Shown here in pieces: positions 1 through 6,825 of a stretch of 8,954 bases of DNA. Under the pieces are notes generated by a model that saw only the letters and a program-made list of their open reading frames with translations, was not told where the DNA came from and searched no databases. Each line of letters starts with the position of its first letter. Position 1 is the first letter of the stretch. Made by a program: the position numbers and the translations under genes. Origin of the DNA: Porticoccus sp. (GTDB taxonomy: Bacteria > Pseudomonadota > Gammaproteobacteria > Pseudomonadales > Porticoccaceae); NCBI GenBank assembly GCA_011049795.1, contig DRHD01000099.1, positions 1 to 8,954 of the forward strand, written 5' to 3'.

Positions 1-645
1 AATGTTAGACTGCCCAACTGTCTCGAAATTGAAGATATCCGCTTGACGCCTGAACGTGGCATCGAGAATCCGCTGCTGCAAACTTCTTTGTGCCTCACCT
101 GCTGCAGCGCCTACGCCTATCCTGCCGGCAGTCTGGCCTGACCTTTGTGCTACCAGGTTCGGGAGTAGACTCGTGGCTTGCAATCTCTGGGCCTTAAAGC
201 TGGTAGCCAGATTCGATAGTGCCCCCGCCGTCGCTCTCTCAGTCTCGGTGATCGACCTGCCGAGGAGGTCCCTGCCCGCCGTTGTACTGGCCACACCCCG
301 CGACTGTAGCGATCTACCGATGCGGTTCAAGGCAAGGTCGCCAGTCTTCCTGATCTCCTGAAGGACGCCCTGCACTTGTGGCGAACTCACGTCGAAGCCT
401 TGCTCTGCAATCTGTGTTGCTACCTCAATCGCCTTGCCAATCGTTACCTCACCCCGATTATCCCGCAAAAATTCACTGGCAAGGGCAAACGCTTGCTGCT
501 CAAGTTCCGAGAATCCCGCTGTCTCTTGTAGCGGTATGCCCTCGGCAGACACCTTGGACGCCGCTTCGATTCGCAGTCTGGCCGCCTTGCTTGTCGGATC
601 CTCACGAAATGTTACCTTTTCCTTTTTACTACTGAAAAATGCCAT
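1..645 (-). CDS. Helical Gln/Ala-rich putative virion protein, C-terminus cut by window edge
   Basis: From the ATG at 645 the minus strand stays open for 215 codons up to base 1, so the gene continues beyond the window. A good ribosome binding site (AAGGAGC, 652-658) lies six bases upstream and fixes the start. The protein begins MAFFSSKKEKVTF and is then rich in Ala, Gln, Arg, Ser, Glu and Leu. It has no cysteine, no methionine after the first and no membrane segment, and looks mostly alpha-helical. I recognise no catalytic motif. It follows the tail-fibre gene after a 39-base gap with no terminator, so it probably belongs to the same late operon. Long Ala/Gln-rich helical proteins at this place in podovirus maps are often internal or DNA-ejection proteins; that role here is inference from composition and position only. 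It could equally be a tail-tip or other structural protein. Confidence 0.8.
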   Translation of the reverse strand, partial: MAFFSSKKEKVTFREDPTSKAARLRIEAASKVSAEGIPLQETAGFSELEQQAFALASEFLRDNRGEVTIGKAIEVATQIAEQGFDVSSPQVQGVLQEIRKTGDLALNRIGRSLQSRGVASTTAGRDLLGRSITETERATAGALSNLATSFKAQRLQATSLLPNLVAQRSGQTAGRIGVGAAAGEAQRSLQQRILDATFRRQADIFNFETVGQSNI

Positions 646-684
646 AAGGTTGCTCCTTACTGTATTGCGTTCGGGGGTCTGATC

Positions 685-3429
685 TCACGAACCCTGTCCA
701 AGTTTATCTGACAAATGCATTAGATGATAATTAAAGACTCTCGCATCACTTCCAAAATCGTCTGTAGCACCCACTTCAGAGGCATCTGCATCACGGAAAA
801 TCCTAATCAAAACGACATCCATCGGCTCAAATCCTGTTGTTACCAAGTGTATCTCGTCCGAACTATGTATCTGTTTATCGTTAGCGGGCGTTCCTGTTGT
901 TAAAGCATCATTGACAATGATGGTCGTTGTTCCGGCTCCGAAATCAAAATTGTCGCCAATAGATAGTTTTTTATATTCAACGCCCCACGTTACAGTTGAT
1001 GCGCCAACTGGAGCGGTATCGACAAAGTATTCAACGTGTAAATGTATCTCGCCCGCCGATGCGTAACTGTGTGGTATCTCCCAATGGATAAAAACGCTTT
1101 CATCACTGGCGGCGGAATAATCGTGTATCGGAAAACCATCTTCATCACTGTCTCCTGGCCCTACTCCACCTTTCTTCACCGCTTCCGGTTCAAAATCGAC
1201 ACTTCTTAATACCCTTGCGGTGCCTACCATTGTCTGCAAACCGTCGGCAAAGTTCGTGTAATTCGTCGGCGCCCCCGCCGAACTATCACCGAATCGTATG
1301 CCGCCGTCAGCGAACAGGTCCAGGAACGTGTCGGCTTGGCTGTAGATTCCGATTGCTGTGTCGCGGAAGAAAAGTTTTTCAGCAGAGTCCATAAGGATTT
1401 CGTCGCTGTACTTGAAATAGTCCTCGTCCTCCATCCATGTCAGAACGCCGGAGTTGGTTGTGCCTGTGAAGTTAACAACCATATCTGTGTCAGTGCCGGG
1501 ATTCAGTGTAAGGCTGCCTATGTTAAATGTCAGACTTTGTAATGAAGCATCATCAACACCATCGGCATTCATTACTCCGTAGATAATAGAGTTGGTAAGT
1601 TCTGTTGCAGCATTGGTCCTATCCTGATTATCTATCAACAAAACACTTGTAGGAGTCGCCTGGAATCTTCCACTATGAAAACCAAGGAAAATATTTGAAG
1701 CCCCCGCTGTTGCAGCAAGCCCTGACCTGTCTCCTATAAAAACATTATTTTTTCTTGAAGATCCAGGGCCTAAATTGGTCCCAGCCTGTCTGCCTATAGC
1801 TATATTGGCAACTCCATTTGTAATGTTTGCAAGAACGGAAGTTCCTATAGCTATGTTGATGTTGCCCGACGTTAGGTCAAGTAAACTCGAAGTGCCGAGT
1901 GCAAAATTACCATTCCCCGACATTAAGTTAGCCATTGCCGATGCACCCAGAGCTACATTCTGGAATCCACTGGTTATGTCCTGCATCGCAAACGCTCCGA
2001 TGGCTACGTTTATCCTCCCTGTTGACCCGCCTGCGGCTCCTTTTCCGGCACGATAGCCAACATAGATATTGTCAGTACCATCGCTGCCGCCACCAGAAAA
2101 ATCATTATTAAAGCCGGATTCAAGCCCAACTCCTATGTTCCGTAAGCCGTCATTCTGAGCTTGAGTTATCCCACCCGGTAAGCCGCCGAACGAATCAGTG
2201 CCTACGAATAGGGTATTGGTAGTATTATCGCCCCTGATGAATGTGCCATTTATTGTATCATTCACCGCATCCACAACCAGTACGTCGTCTACCGAGAAAC
2301 TCTGGGCACCGATCTTGAAGATGTCGTTATCGCTCTCAAAGGTGAATGTGCCTGTGTTTGCCCCGCTGCCGTCCAGTTGCAAAACAACGTCAGTAGCATT
2401 TGACACAAAATTAAACTTACTGTTACTTATATCAATGTCCAGATAGAAACCGGGGCTTATAACGCCAATCCTGCCGTTAAGCCAAATATCATCCCATAAG
2501 TTTGCGTTCGACCCCAACGTCTTAGTGCCGTCAACAGGTATGATGTTTCCGGTATCTGTAATATCATTGCCGTTCATGTCAAGAGCGCCGCCCAGAGACG
2601 TTGTAGTTGTAACGCTCAGGGCGTCGATGGTTACCAGCGGGGTCACCGTGTCGACGTTCAGGATCGCTGTAGGACTGGCAACAGCAGTGAAAGACCATTG
2701 ATCCCCAAGGACAAATATATCCGAGCCTGAGTTAAGGAACGCTGTTTGGATTCCAGCGTCCAACGTTGTAAAAGTATCTGGTGCAGTCACACCCGTCGCT
2801 TGCTCTATTGTGTCCTTGCTCCACTTGAATGTGTCCGGGTCGGTACCATCTATCTCTATTGCGTAATCAGCATCCGAACCATCAGTGAACGTCCCGGTAA
2901 GCCGCAACTCAAACGGCACGCCATCCGTTTCCTGGACAACATTAGTGAACTGGGCCGCAACAAGTAGTTCGTCAGTATTGCTTCCAAAGAGTCTTATCGA
3001 TCCTCCGACTTCATTATTATTTACAAATAGCCGGTTCGTTACAGAAAGATCGCCAACTATTTCAGTAGCAAACCCTTGCGGATTGATGACAATATCGTCA
3101 TTTGCGAAGAGATTGAGCGGTCCACCAGAAGAAAGAACTGTTACACCGGATGTCCCTGATATAACGAATCCTCCAGTGTTAGTTGCTATGATTTCATCAA
3201 GGTCGAAAGGACCGCCCGACGTAAATATGAGTCGTTCAAGAAAAGTAATCGCATTGTCGCCATCTACTACCCCAAACCTTACGCCGCCGACTCTTACAAA
3301 GCTAAGTTGGAATTCCATTTCGCCATCCGGCCAGATAATCTTGTCGCCGGTCTCGTCCATTATAATGTCGCCACAACAAAATCCGCAGAGCATTAAGATT
3401 AAAATTAGATGTTTCATTACATTTTTCAT
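685..3429 (-). CDS. Large modular tail fibre / receptor-binding protein with N-terminal signal-like segment
   Basis: This 914-residue protein starts at the ATG at 3429, with AAAGG six bases upstream and one base after the previous stop codon. A longer open frame to 3507 is rejected because it would overlap that gene. Residues 1-20 are signal-like (MKNVMKH, then LILILMLCGFCC). Beta-rich Gly/Asp/Thr/Asn segments follow, with phrases typical of phage fibres such as ALDMNGNDITDTGNI and TKTLGSNANLWDDIW. Residues 454-587 hold YadA/left-handed beta-roll-like repeats. Around residue 660 is the module VLTWMEDEDYFKYSDE, which I have seen in many environmental phage fibre proteins. Residues about 763-914 form a compact beta-sandwich-like C-terminal domain ending RIFRDADAS...YHLMHLSDKL. 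The likely role is host recognition at the virion surface, probably as a trimer (inference). The hydrophobic N-terminus is odd for a virion protein. No lyase, hydrolase or chaperone motif was seen. Confidence 0.85.
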   Translation of the reverse strand: MKNVMKHLILILMLCGFCCGDIIMDETGDKIIWPDGEMEFQLSFVRVGGVRFGVVDGDNAITFLERLIFTSGGPFDLDEIIATNTGGFVISGTSGVTVLSSGGPLNLFANDDIVINPQGFATEIVGDLSVTNRLFVNNNEVGGSIRLFGSNTDELLVAAQFTNVVQETDGVPFELRLTGTFTDGSDADYAIEIDGTDPDTFKWSKDTIEQATGVTAPDTFTTLDAGIQTAFLNSGSDIFVLGDQWSFTAVASPTAILNVDTVTPLVTIDALSVTTTTSLGGALDMNGNDITDTGNIIPVDGTKTLGSNANLWDDIWLNGRIGVISPGFYLDIDISNSKFNFVSNATDVVLQLDGSGANTGTFTFESDNDIFKIGAQSFSVDDVLVVDAVNDTINGTFIRGDNTTNTLFVGTDSFGGLPGGITQAQNDGLRNIGVGLESGFNNDFSGGGSDGTDNIYVGYRAGKGAAGGSTGRINVAIGAFAMQDITSGFQNVALGASAMANLMSGNGNFALGTSSLLDLTSGNINIAIGTSVLANITNGVANIAIGRQAGTNLGPGSSRKNNVFIGDRSGLAATAGASNIFLGFHSGRFQATPTSVLLIDNQDRTNAATELTNSIIYGVMNADGVDDASLQSLTFNIGSLTLNPGTDTDMVVNFTGTTNSGVLTWMEDEDYFKYSDEILMDSAEKLFFRDTAIGIYSQADTFLDLFADGGIRFGDSSAGAPTNYTNFADGLQTMVGTARVLRSVDFEPEAVKKGGVGPGDSDEDGFPIHDYSAASDESVFIHWEIPHSYASAGEIHLHVEYFVDTAPVGASTVTWGVEYKKLSIGDNFDFGAGTTTIIVNDALTTGTPANDKQIHSSDEIHLVTTGFEPMDVVLIRIFRDADASEVGATDDFGSDARVFNYHLMHLSDKLGQGS
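1669..2070 (-). repeat. 17-residue YadA-like head repeats inside the tail fibre
   Basis: About eight tandem units of the form N-[IVF]-x-[IVL]-G followed by a short turn rich in T/S/G. Four consecutive units are exactly 17 residues (51 bases): they begin NVAIGAFAM, NVALGASAM, NFALGTSSL and NIAIGTSVL, with TSG or NG near the end of most. Flanking units are 17 to 20 residues, beginning NIYVGYRAG, NIAIGRQAG, NVFIGDRSG and NIFLGFHSG. This is the signature of the YadA/Hia-type left-handed beta-roll of trimeric adhesins, also common in phage fibres, and suggests a trimeric shaft or head segment. Confidence 0.8.
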
Positions 3430-3430
3430 G

Positions 3431-3721
3431 TTAGACCTTTCTGAAAGCATTTGCAGTTTTCCATATCCCACTGATCTTGCGCTGGAACACCAGGTCGCCA
3501 AGGGCAACCCTGTTTCCTGCTGCCACGTCAGCAGCGTCAGCTTCTTTTATCCGCCATGTCTGTGTTTCCATGCCGCCGTTTTCTATCTGGTCGAAAAGCT
3601 TGGCGTACCATCTATTGAACTCCCTGACGAAATCAGCGAACACTCGCTTCATATCGTCAAGGTCCTTTACAGTATTGATTGAACTTTCCGGGAACGCAAA
3701 TTTCTTCGGCAAAAGACTCAT
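3431..3721 (-). CDS. Small putative tail/fibre-linker protein, 96 aa
   Basis: The ATG at 3721 overlaps the TGA of the upstream beta-propeller gene in an ATGA arrangement, and the stop is one base before the fibre ATG, so the gene is wedged between two structural genes and is probably translated by coupling. No strong ribosome binding site was seen. Residues 1-15 are an extended, Pro-containing lead. Residues 16-50 look like a long amphipathic helix rich in charged and aromatic residues (DLDDMKRVFADFVREFNRWY). The C-terminal half is probably beta, with the phrase ALGDLVFQRK and ending WKTANAFRKV. There is no signal peptide or membrane segment. I do not recognise the family. Size, helix and position suggest a small virion component that links or trimerises at the fibre base, which is inference. 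It could also be an assembly factor. Confidence 0.75.
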   Translation of the reverse strand: MSLLPKKFAFPESSINTVKDLDDMKRVFADFVREFNRWYAKLFDQIENGGMETQTWRIKEADAADVAAGNRVALGDLVFQRKISGIWKTANAFRKV

Positions 3722-5547
3722 CGATCGTCGCCCAATTCAAAATCTCGAAATATAACTCCTATAACATCCATTAAGGCTGTACTCTCCAATTTGAACTGTG
3801 CATTCTGAAACCGTTCGTCGAATGGCAGGTGAACTATCACAAACTCACGAGTATCCGAAGCAGTCAGCGACATCGTACCAAGGAAAGTCCAGCCGTCGGA
3901 TTCATTGTTGCGAATATAGACCGAGACAAAACTGCCTAACCCTCTCCGACGGAAGATGCCGTACATTCCGTTATTGACTCGCTTGAACGGAAAGATCGCA
4001 CCGAGATTCGTATTGAACACAAACGCCCGAAGCATATCGTCGCCGTCGTCTGATTGCGTCAGGTACATATCAAACGTGTTACCACTATAATCCGAAACCA
4101 GAAGCAACGGAAACCCTACGACCGAAACCCCAGTGTCATAAGACCCCCAGTCCGCACCCCAGTCATCATAATTCTCAAAGGGCAGGTTCTGGTATGTAAA
4201 CGCTGCCTGTCTGGTAAATTTACCGAACGCCCTGACCGGGATATTCACAAGGAAGCTATCAGCCGTCTCAGGATTGAAACTGATTATCCTGTTGTTCGTT
4301 TCCGAGCTACCGATAGCCAACGCCAGATTGATCGTCCCAAACGGATCGACGAAAGCCATCTGGGCAAATTCCGCTTTCGACGTATTGAGGTTTTTGATCG
4401 TCTTGTCCACTAGCGCCGACACGTCGACAGGTGTTCGTATCTCTCTCATTGTCAGATCCGAAGCCAGCCAGTACAACCGTCCGGCCCGGTCGTTTTCAAT
4501 AGCGTGCTGCGACAAGCCCCCAATTTTCAGTTCTTCTTCTTCCCATGTAAACACCGCGTCATCGGTTACAAGTGTACCGCGTAAATGGCGCTCCTGCTTG
4601 AACACGATCATGTTGTTCTGCCAGAAGCCAACGCCCACCAGGAAGTCAGGTGTCTCGTCGAAATTCTTGAGCCCGGCATCACCTGAACTATTCACATCGA
4701 AATCAGTCGGGTCGGCCCTGCTCGAATGATTTGCCCTCAGTGGAAATACGGAATTGTCATTATGTGTCACGTAGAACAAGAATAGGTACGATTCAAAACT
4801 CGCAATGAATCGGGCCTTTATGACGAACGTGGACCCGTCCTCTACATCGACCCCTGATGCACTGCCCAAATCCGCAAATGAATTCGCTGGCGAATCGCTT
4901 ACATTCCACTTCTGGATCAGGTCAACATTATTCGTTGCGTAAACATCGTCAAGATGCGTAACGAAACTCCAGTGTTCGACTGTGTCGGGTGTGCCTGACG
5001 TGAATTTGACGGTCAATGACTTATCGGTATTGTTCCACAGGAAAGCATGATTCACTGTCCCGAGCAAGAGCAATTCAGCGGCGTTTGCCTGCCTGACGTG
5101 CCGATGGTACTCAATGACCGGCGTTGTGCCGACAAACACGCTGCCGGAACCTGCGTCTGTTGTGATGGCTTCCACGACAACGATACTCGACGTAGTTGGC
5201 AGGGTATCGACTGTAAACGTGATGTTATTGCCATCTTCGTCGTTACCATTAACCCGGATCGTCGCCCCTACTGTCAGAGCCGTACTTCCAGCCGAATGAT
5301 CGCCAGCGATGTTGATTGTTTTAGAACCCGACACAATCGACGTGATCGCAAATACATCGGTCGGCGTAGCAATCTTCTCATTCTCGGAGTCAAACAACTC
5401 GGCAAGTCTGCCCTTGATCGACTTAGCCTCGCCGTAACGCACGCGCATGTTAATTGACTCGTCCGCCATGAACGCTTCGTCTAACCGTATAGTCGGTATC
5501 TGCTCATTCTTACCGACTTCGCCACTTGTTAATGCAAAGTCTGCCAT
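3718..5547 (-). CDS. Putative beta-propeller tail/stabilisation protein (P22 gp10-like)
   Basis: A 609-residue beta-rich protein whose ATG directly abuts the previous stop (TAAATG); no clear ribosome binding site is present, so coupling is likely. The N-terminus has the motif RVRYGEAKSIKGR (residues 35-47) and later VIEYHRHVRQ (144-153) followed by LLLLGTVNHAFLWNN. This 'gene-specific header, then His/Tyr-rich strand, then value strand' pattern recurs in phage propeller proteins of the P22 gp10 type (assignment by eye). Further blade-like strands occur through residues 180-600, including phrases such as RLYWLASDLTMREIR and MYGIFRRRGLGSFVSVYIRNN. Residues about 68-140 look like an extra Gly/Thr/Val-rich beta domain inserted near the first blade. 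The expected role is a structural part of the short tail, below the adaptor and holding the fibres. No enzymatic motif was seen. A generic fibre-base protein is the main alternative. Confidence 0.7.
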   Translation of the reverse strand: MADFALTSGEVGKNEQIPTIRLDEAFMADESINMRVRYGEAKSIKGRLAELFDSENEKIATPTDVFAITSIVSGSKTINIAGDHSAGSTALTVGATIRVNGNDEDGNNITFTVDTLPTTSSIVVVEAITTDAGSGSVFVGTTPVIEYHRHVRQANAAELLLLGTVNHAFLWNNTDKSLTVKFTSGTPDTVEHWSFVTHLDDVYATNNVDLIQKWNVSDSPANSFADLGSASGVDVEDGSTFVIKARFIASFESYLFLFYVTHNDNSVFPLRANHSSRADPTDFDVNSSGDAGLKNFDETPDFLVGVGFWQNNMIVFKQERHLRGTLVTDDAVFTWEEEELKIGGLSQHAIENDRAGRLYWLASDLTMREIRTPVDVSALVDKTIKNLNTSKAEFAQMAFVDPFGTINLALAIGSSETNNRIISFNPETADSFLVNIPVRAFGKFTRQAAFTYQNLPFENYDDWGADWGSYDTGVSVVGFPLLLVSDYSGNTFDMYLTQSDDGDDMLRAFVFNTNLGAIFPFKRVNNGMYGIFRRRGLGSFVSVYIRNNESDGWTFLGTMSLTASDTREFVIVHLPFDERFQNAQFKLESTALMDVIGVIFRDFELGDDR

Positions 5548-6507
5548 TTAATCCAGTTTTTTTGCAATTACTCTGTAATGACCATTTTCAACTATGACAT
5601 CGTTACCAGTTGCATCGAGATAATAAATTGCAGCATTTTCTCCGGCAGTAATTACTAACTGGGTATTCGAAGATATCCGCACTCCCGGACCGTTGCTGCC
5701 AACTGCACTGATACCGGCCCACAAGGCTTTGAAAAGAAGCGACGTGTCTGGGTTGCCACCACTATCAACGGCTTGCAGTACAGTTACATCTAATATCTGC
5801 GAACCCAAATTATGTGTCTTTGTGAAGGAGGTTCCTTTTGTAACAGCAAACCAATCGCTATCGAAGACCAGGTCAGTTGTAAGACTGTCTATGTAAGCCG
5901 TGATACTCTCGGAGGTTGCGATTGTTGTATCTGTGGCCGCTGCCATAGTGTCATCATCTATCGTACCAACAACCACAACTGTTCCTGCGATATCTACAGA
6001 AGTTGTTACATCGAGCGTCCCAGCGACATTAACATTATTCGCAAGCAAGTCTAAAGTAGCCGCACCAACCTTTCCTCCACTCGTTAACTGGACCTCGTCC
6101 CCATCCTCGTCGCGGTAGAAAAGTTCGGCTTTAGCTGATACGTCTTTGGCATACATAAATCCCTTGTCAGCCACAGCGGTCGGCGCAGACCCTGTCCTAA
6201 GAGTGGCCTTTCGATGCTCGCCTGCATCGACGTCCGAAACCTCTGTGCCAGTTAAGGGCCAGTAATGGTCTACGTTGTTGCGCTCCTGGACAGCCGCCTT
6301 AGTCTCTCTCATGCGGTCATCAGCCTCTGACGGCGAATCTGACCCGGCAGGCGTGGCAATATCATAGGTACTGCTGAAGACTGTCGCCATCGAACTTTGC
6401 AAAAGGGTCTTGACGATACTGATAGGCTGGTACAAGGCATTAACTATGGTCGGAGAAAGCCAGATTAACAAAACTGCAATCAGTATGTGTTTAGTCTTTG
6501 TTTTCAT
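5548..6507 (-). CDS. Putative tail fibre protein with N-terminal signal peptide
   Basis: I place the start at the ATG at 6507 (319 residues), with AAAGG five bases upstream. The open frame reaches further to 6618, but that extension lies inside the holin-like gene. The start overlaps the 3' end of that gene by 17 bases. Residues 1-24 look like a Sec signal peptide: basic MKTKTKH, hydrophobic ILIAVLLIWL, then a VNA cleavage-like site. Residues 48-87 carry a motif widespread in phage fibre proteins (TPAGSDSPSEADDRMRE, then VDHYWPLTG), then GEHRK and ELFYRDEDGDEVQLTSG. Residues 183-208 have the DDDTMA...ATSESITAYID phrase typical of fibre linkers. The C-terminus has W219 and the THNLG block (231-235), a common fibre end domain. 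The role is probably a virion fibre or appendage, with the function of the leader unknown. The fibre assignment rests on remembered motif resemblance, not a search. Confidence 0.8.
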   Translation of the reverse strand: MKTKTKHILIAVLLIWLSPTIVNALYQPISIVKTLLQSSMATVFSSTYDIATPAGSDSPSEADDRMRETKAAVQERNNVDHYWPLTGTEVSDVDAGEHRKATLRTGSAPTAVADKGFMYAKDVSAKAELFYRDEDGDEVQLTSGGKVGAATLDLLANNVNVAGTLDVTTSVDIAGTVVVVGTIDDDTMAAATDTTIATSESITAYIDSLTTDLVFDSDWFAVTKGTSFTKTHNLGSQILDVTVLQAVDSGGNPDTSLLFKALWAGISAVGSNGPGVRISSNTQLVITAGENAAIYYLDATGNDVIVENGHYRVIAKKLD

Positions 6508-6727
6508 CTTTGCCTTTCCCGACCATGACTCTGCCGTAAATGACACCGATTGCTCCAGCAACAACGCCGATGTCCTTGACCTGTTCGGTTGTTCCCTTGC
6601 CGTCGGTGATCGTATCATAGGTTTGAGCTATCTGCTTGTCGCCGATACCGATAATGTTCATCAAGGCAATAATGATGATGACGATTGCACTGTTGATCGT
6701 TTTCGATTTGATTGGATTTTTGTTCAC
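6491..6727 (-). CDS. Small two-helix membrane protein, holin-like
   Basis: A 78-residue protein starting at a GTG (6727-6725), with GGAG (6736-6739) eight bases upstream. Residues 11-28 (TINSAIVIIIIALMNIIG region) and 53-69 (IGVVAGAIGVIYGRVMV) are two likely membrane helices, separated by a hydrophilic loop. The N-terminus is basic and the C-terminus is a charged KGKDENKD tail. Size, two helices and charged tail fit small phage holins, which open the inner membrane so that endolysin can act. The phrase KSKTIN before helix 1 and GR after helix 2 recall SKT-type holin families. No endolysin gene is visible in this window, so the lysis role is inferred; a membrane protein of other function is possible. 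It heads the downstream tail operon and overlaps the next gene by 17 bases. Confidence 0.7.
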   Translation of the reverse strand: MNKNPIKSKTINSAIVIIIIALMNIIGIGDKQIAQTYDTITDGKGTTEQVKDIGVVAGAIGVIYGRVMVGKGKDENKD

Positions 6728-6755
6728 TTGACTATCTCCAAAGAAGTGATATAAT
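6728..6755 (+). promoter_or_regulatory. Sigma70-type promoter with extended -10 for the HNH gene
   Basis: The -35 is TTGACT (6728-6733, five of six consensus bases), the spacer is 16 bases, and the -10 is a perfect TATAAT (6750-6755) preceded by TG at 6747-6748, giving the extended -10 TGATATAAT. The predicted transcript starts near 6762, at the base of the leader hairpin and about 64 bases before the HNH start codon. The promoter lies back to back with the GTG start and ribosome binding site of the holin-like gene on the other strand. Confidence 0.75.
6736..6739 (-). promoter_or_regulatory. Ribosome binding site that fixes a GTG start
   Basis: On the minus strand, CTTTGGAGATAGTCAAGTG places GGAG eight bases before the GTG of the holin-like gene. 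No in-frame ATG is better placed; the next in-frame ATG falls inside the first membrane helix. This site lies within the spacer of the plus-strand promoter that serves the endonuclease gene. Confidence 0.7.
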
Positions 6756-6757
6756 AC

Positions 6758-6791
6758 AAAAAGCCGCAGAGAGGTTGGCTCTCTGACGGCT
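6758..6791 (-). terminator. Intrinsic terminator on minus strand; also 5' leader hairpin of HNH mRNA
   Basis: The arms AGCCG+CAGAGAG (6762-6773) and CTCTCTG+CGGCT (6779-6791) pair over 12 base pairs with a single unpaired A at 6786 and a five-base loop (6774-6778). Read on the minus strand the stem is followed by TTTTT (6762-6758), the layout of a rho-independent terminator, which would end the transcript of the adaptor gene. Read on the plus strand there is no T run, and the hairpin sits at the predicted 5' end of the HNH mRNA, where it could protect the message. The fold is seen directly; both roles are inferred. Confidence 0.8.
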
Positions 6792-6825
6792 CAAAAACAC
6801 GACCGTTTATTAGGAGTAAACAGCA

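Noticed and set aside
3430..3507. Upstream extension of the large fibre frame by 26 residues
   Set aside because: It overlaps the 96-aa gene, and the ATG at 3429 has AAAGG at good spacing followed by a signal-like segment.
2885..3682. Plus-strand open frame of 265 codons
   Set aside because: Antisense to the fibre start and the 96-aa gene, which have coherent protein features, ribosome binding sites and tight junctions. Its product is Ser/Pro-rich with no recognisable motif.
6508..6618. Upstream extension of the 319-aa fibre frame
   Set aside because: The extra 37 residues lie inside the holin-like gene and precede a clear signal peptide; the ATG at 6507 has a ribosome binding site.
6750..6780. 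Minus-strand promoter for the holin operon (TATTAT near 6752-6757)
   Set aside because: No -35-like sequence lies at the proper distance, as that stretch is the terminator stem; the match arises from the AT-rich plus-strand -10.
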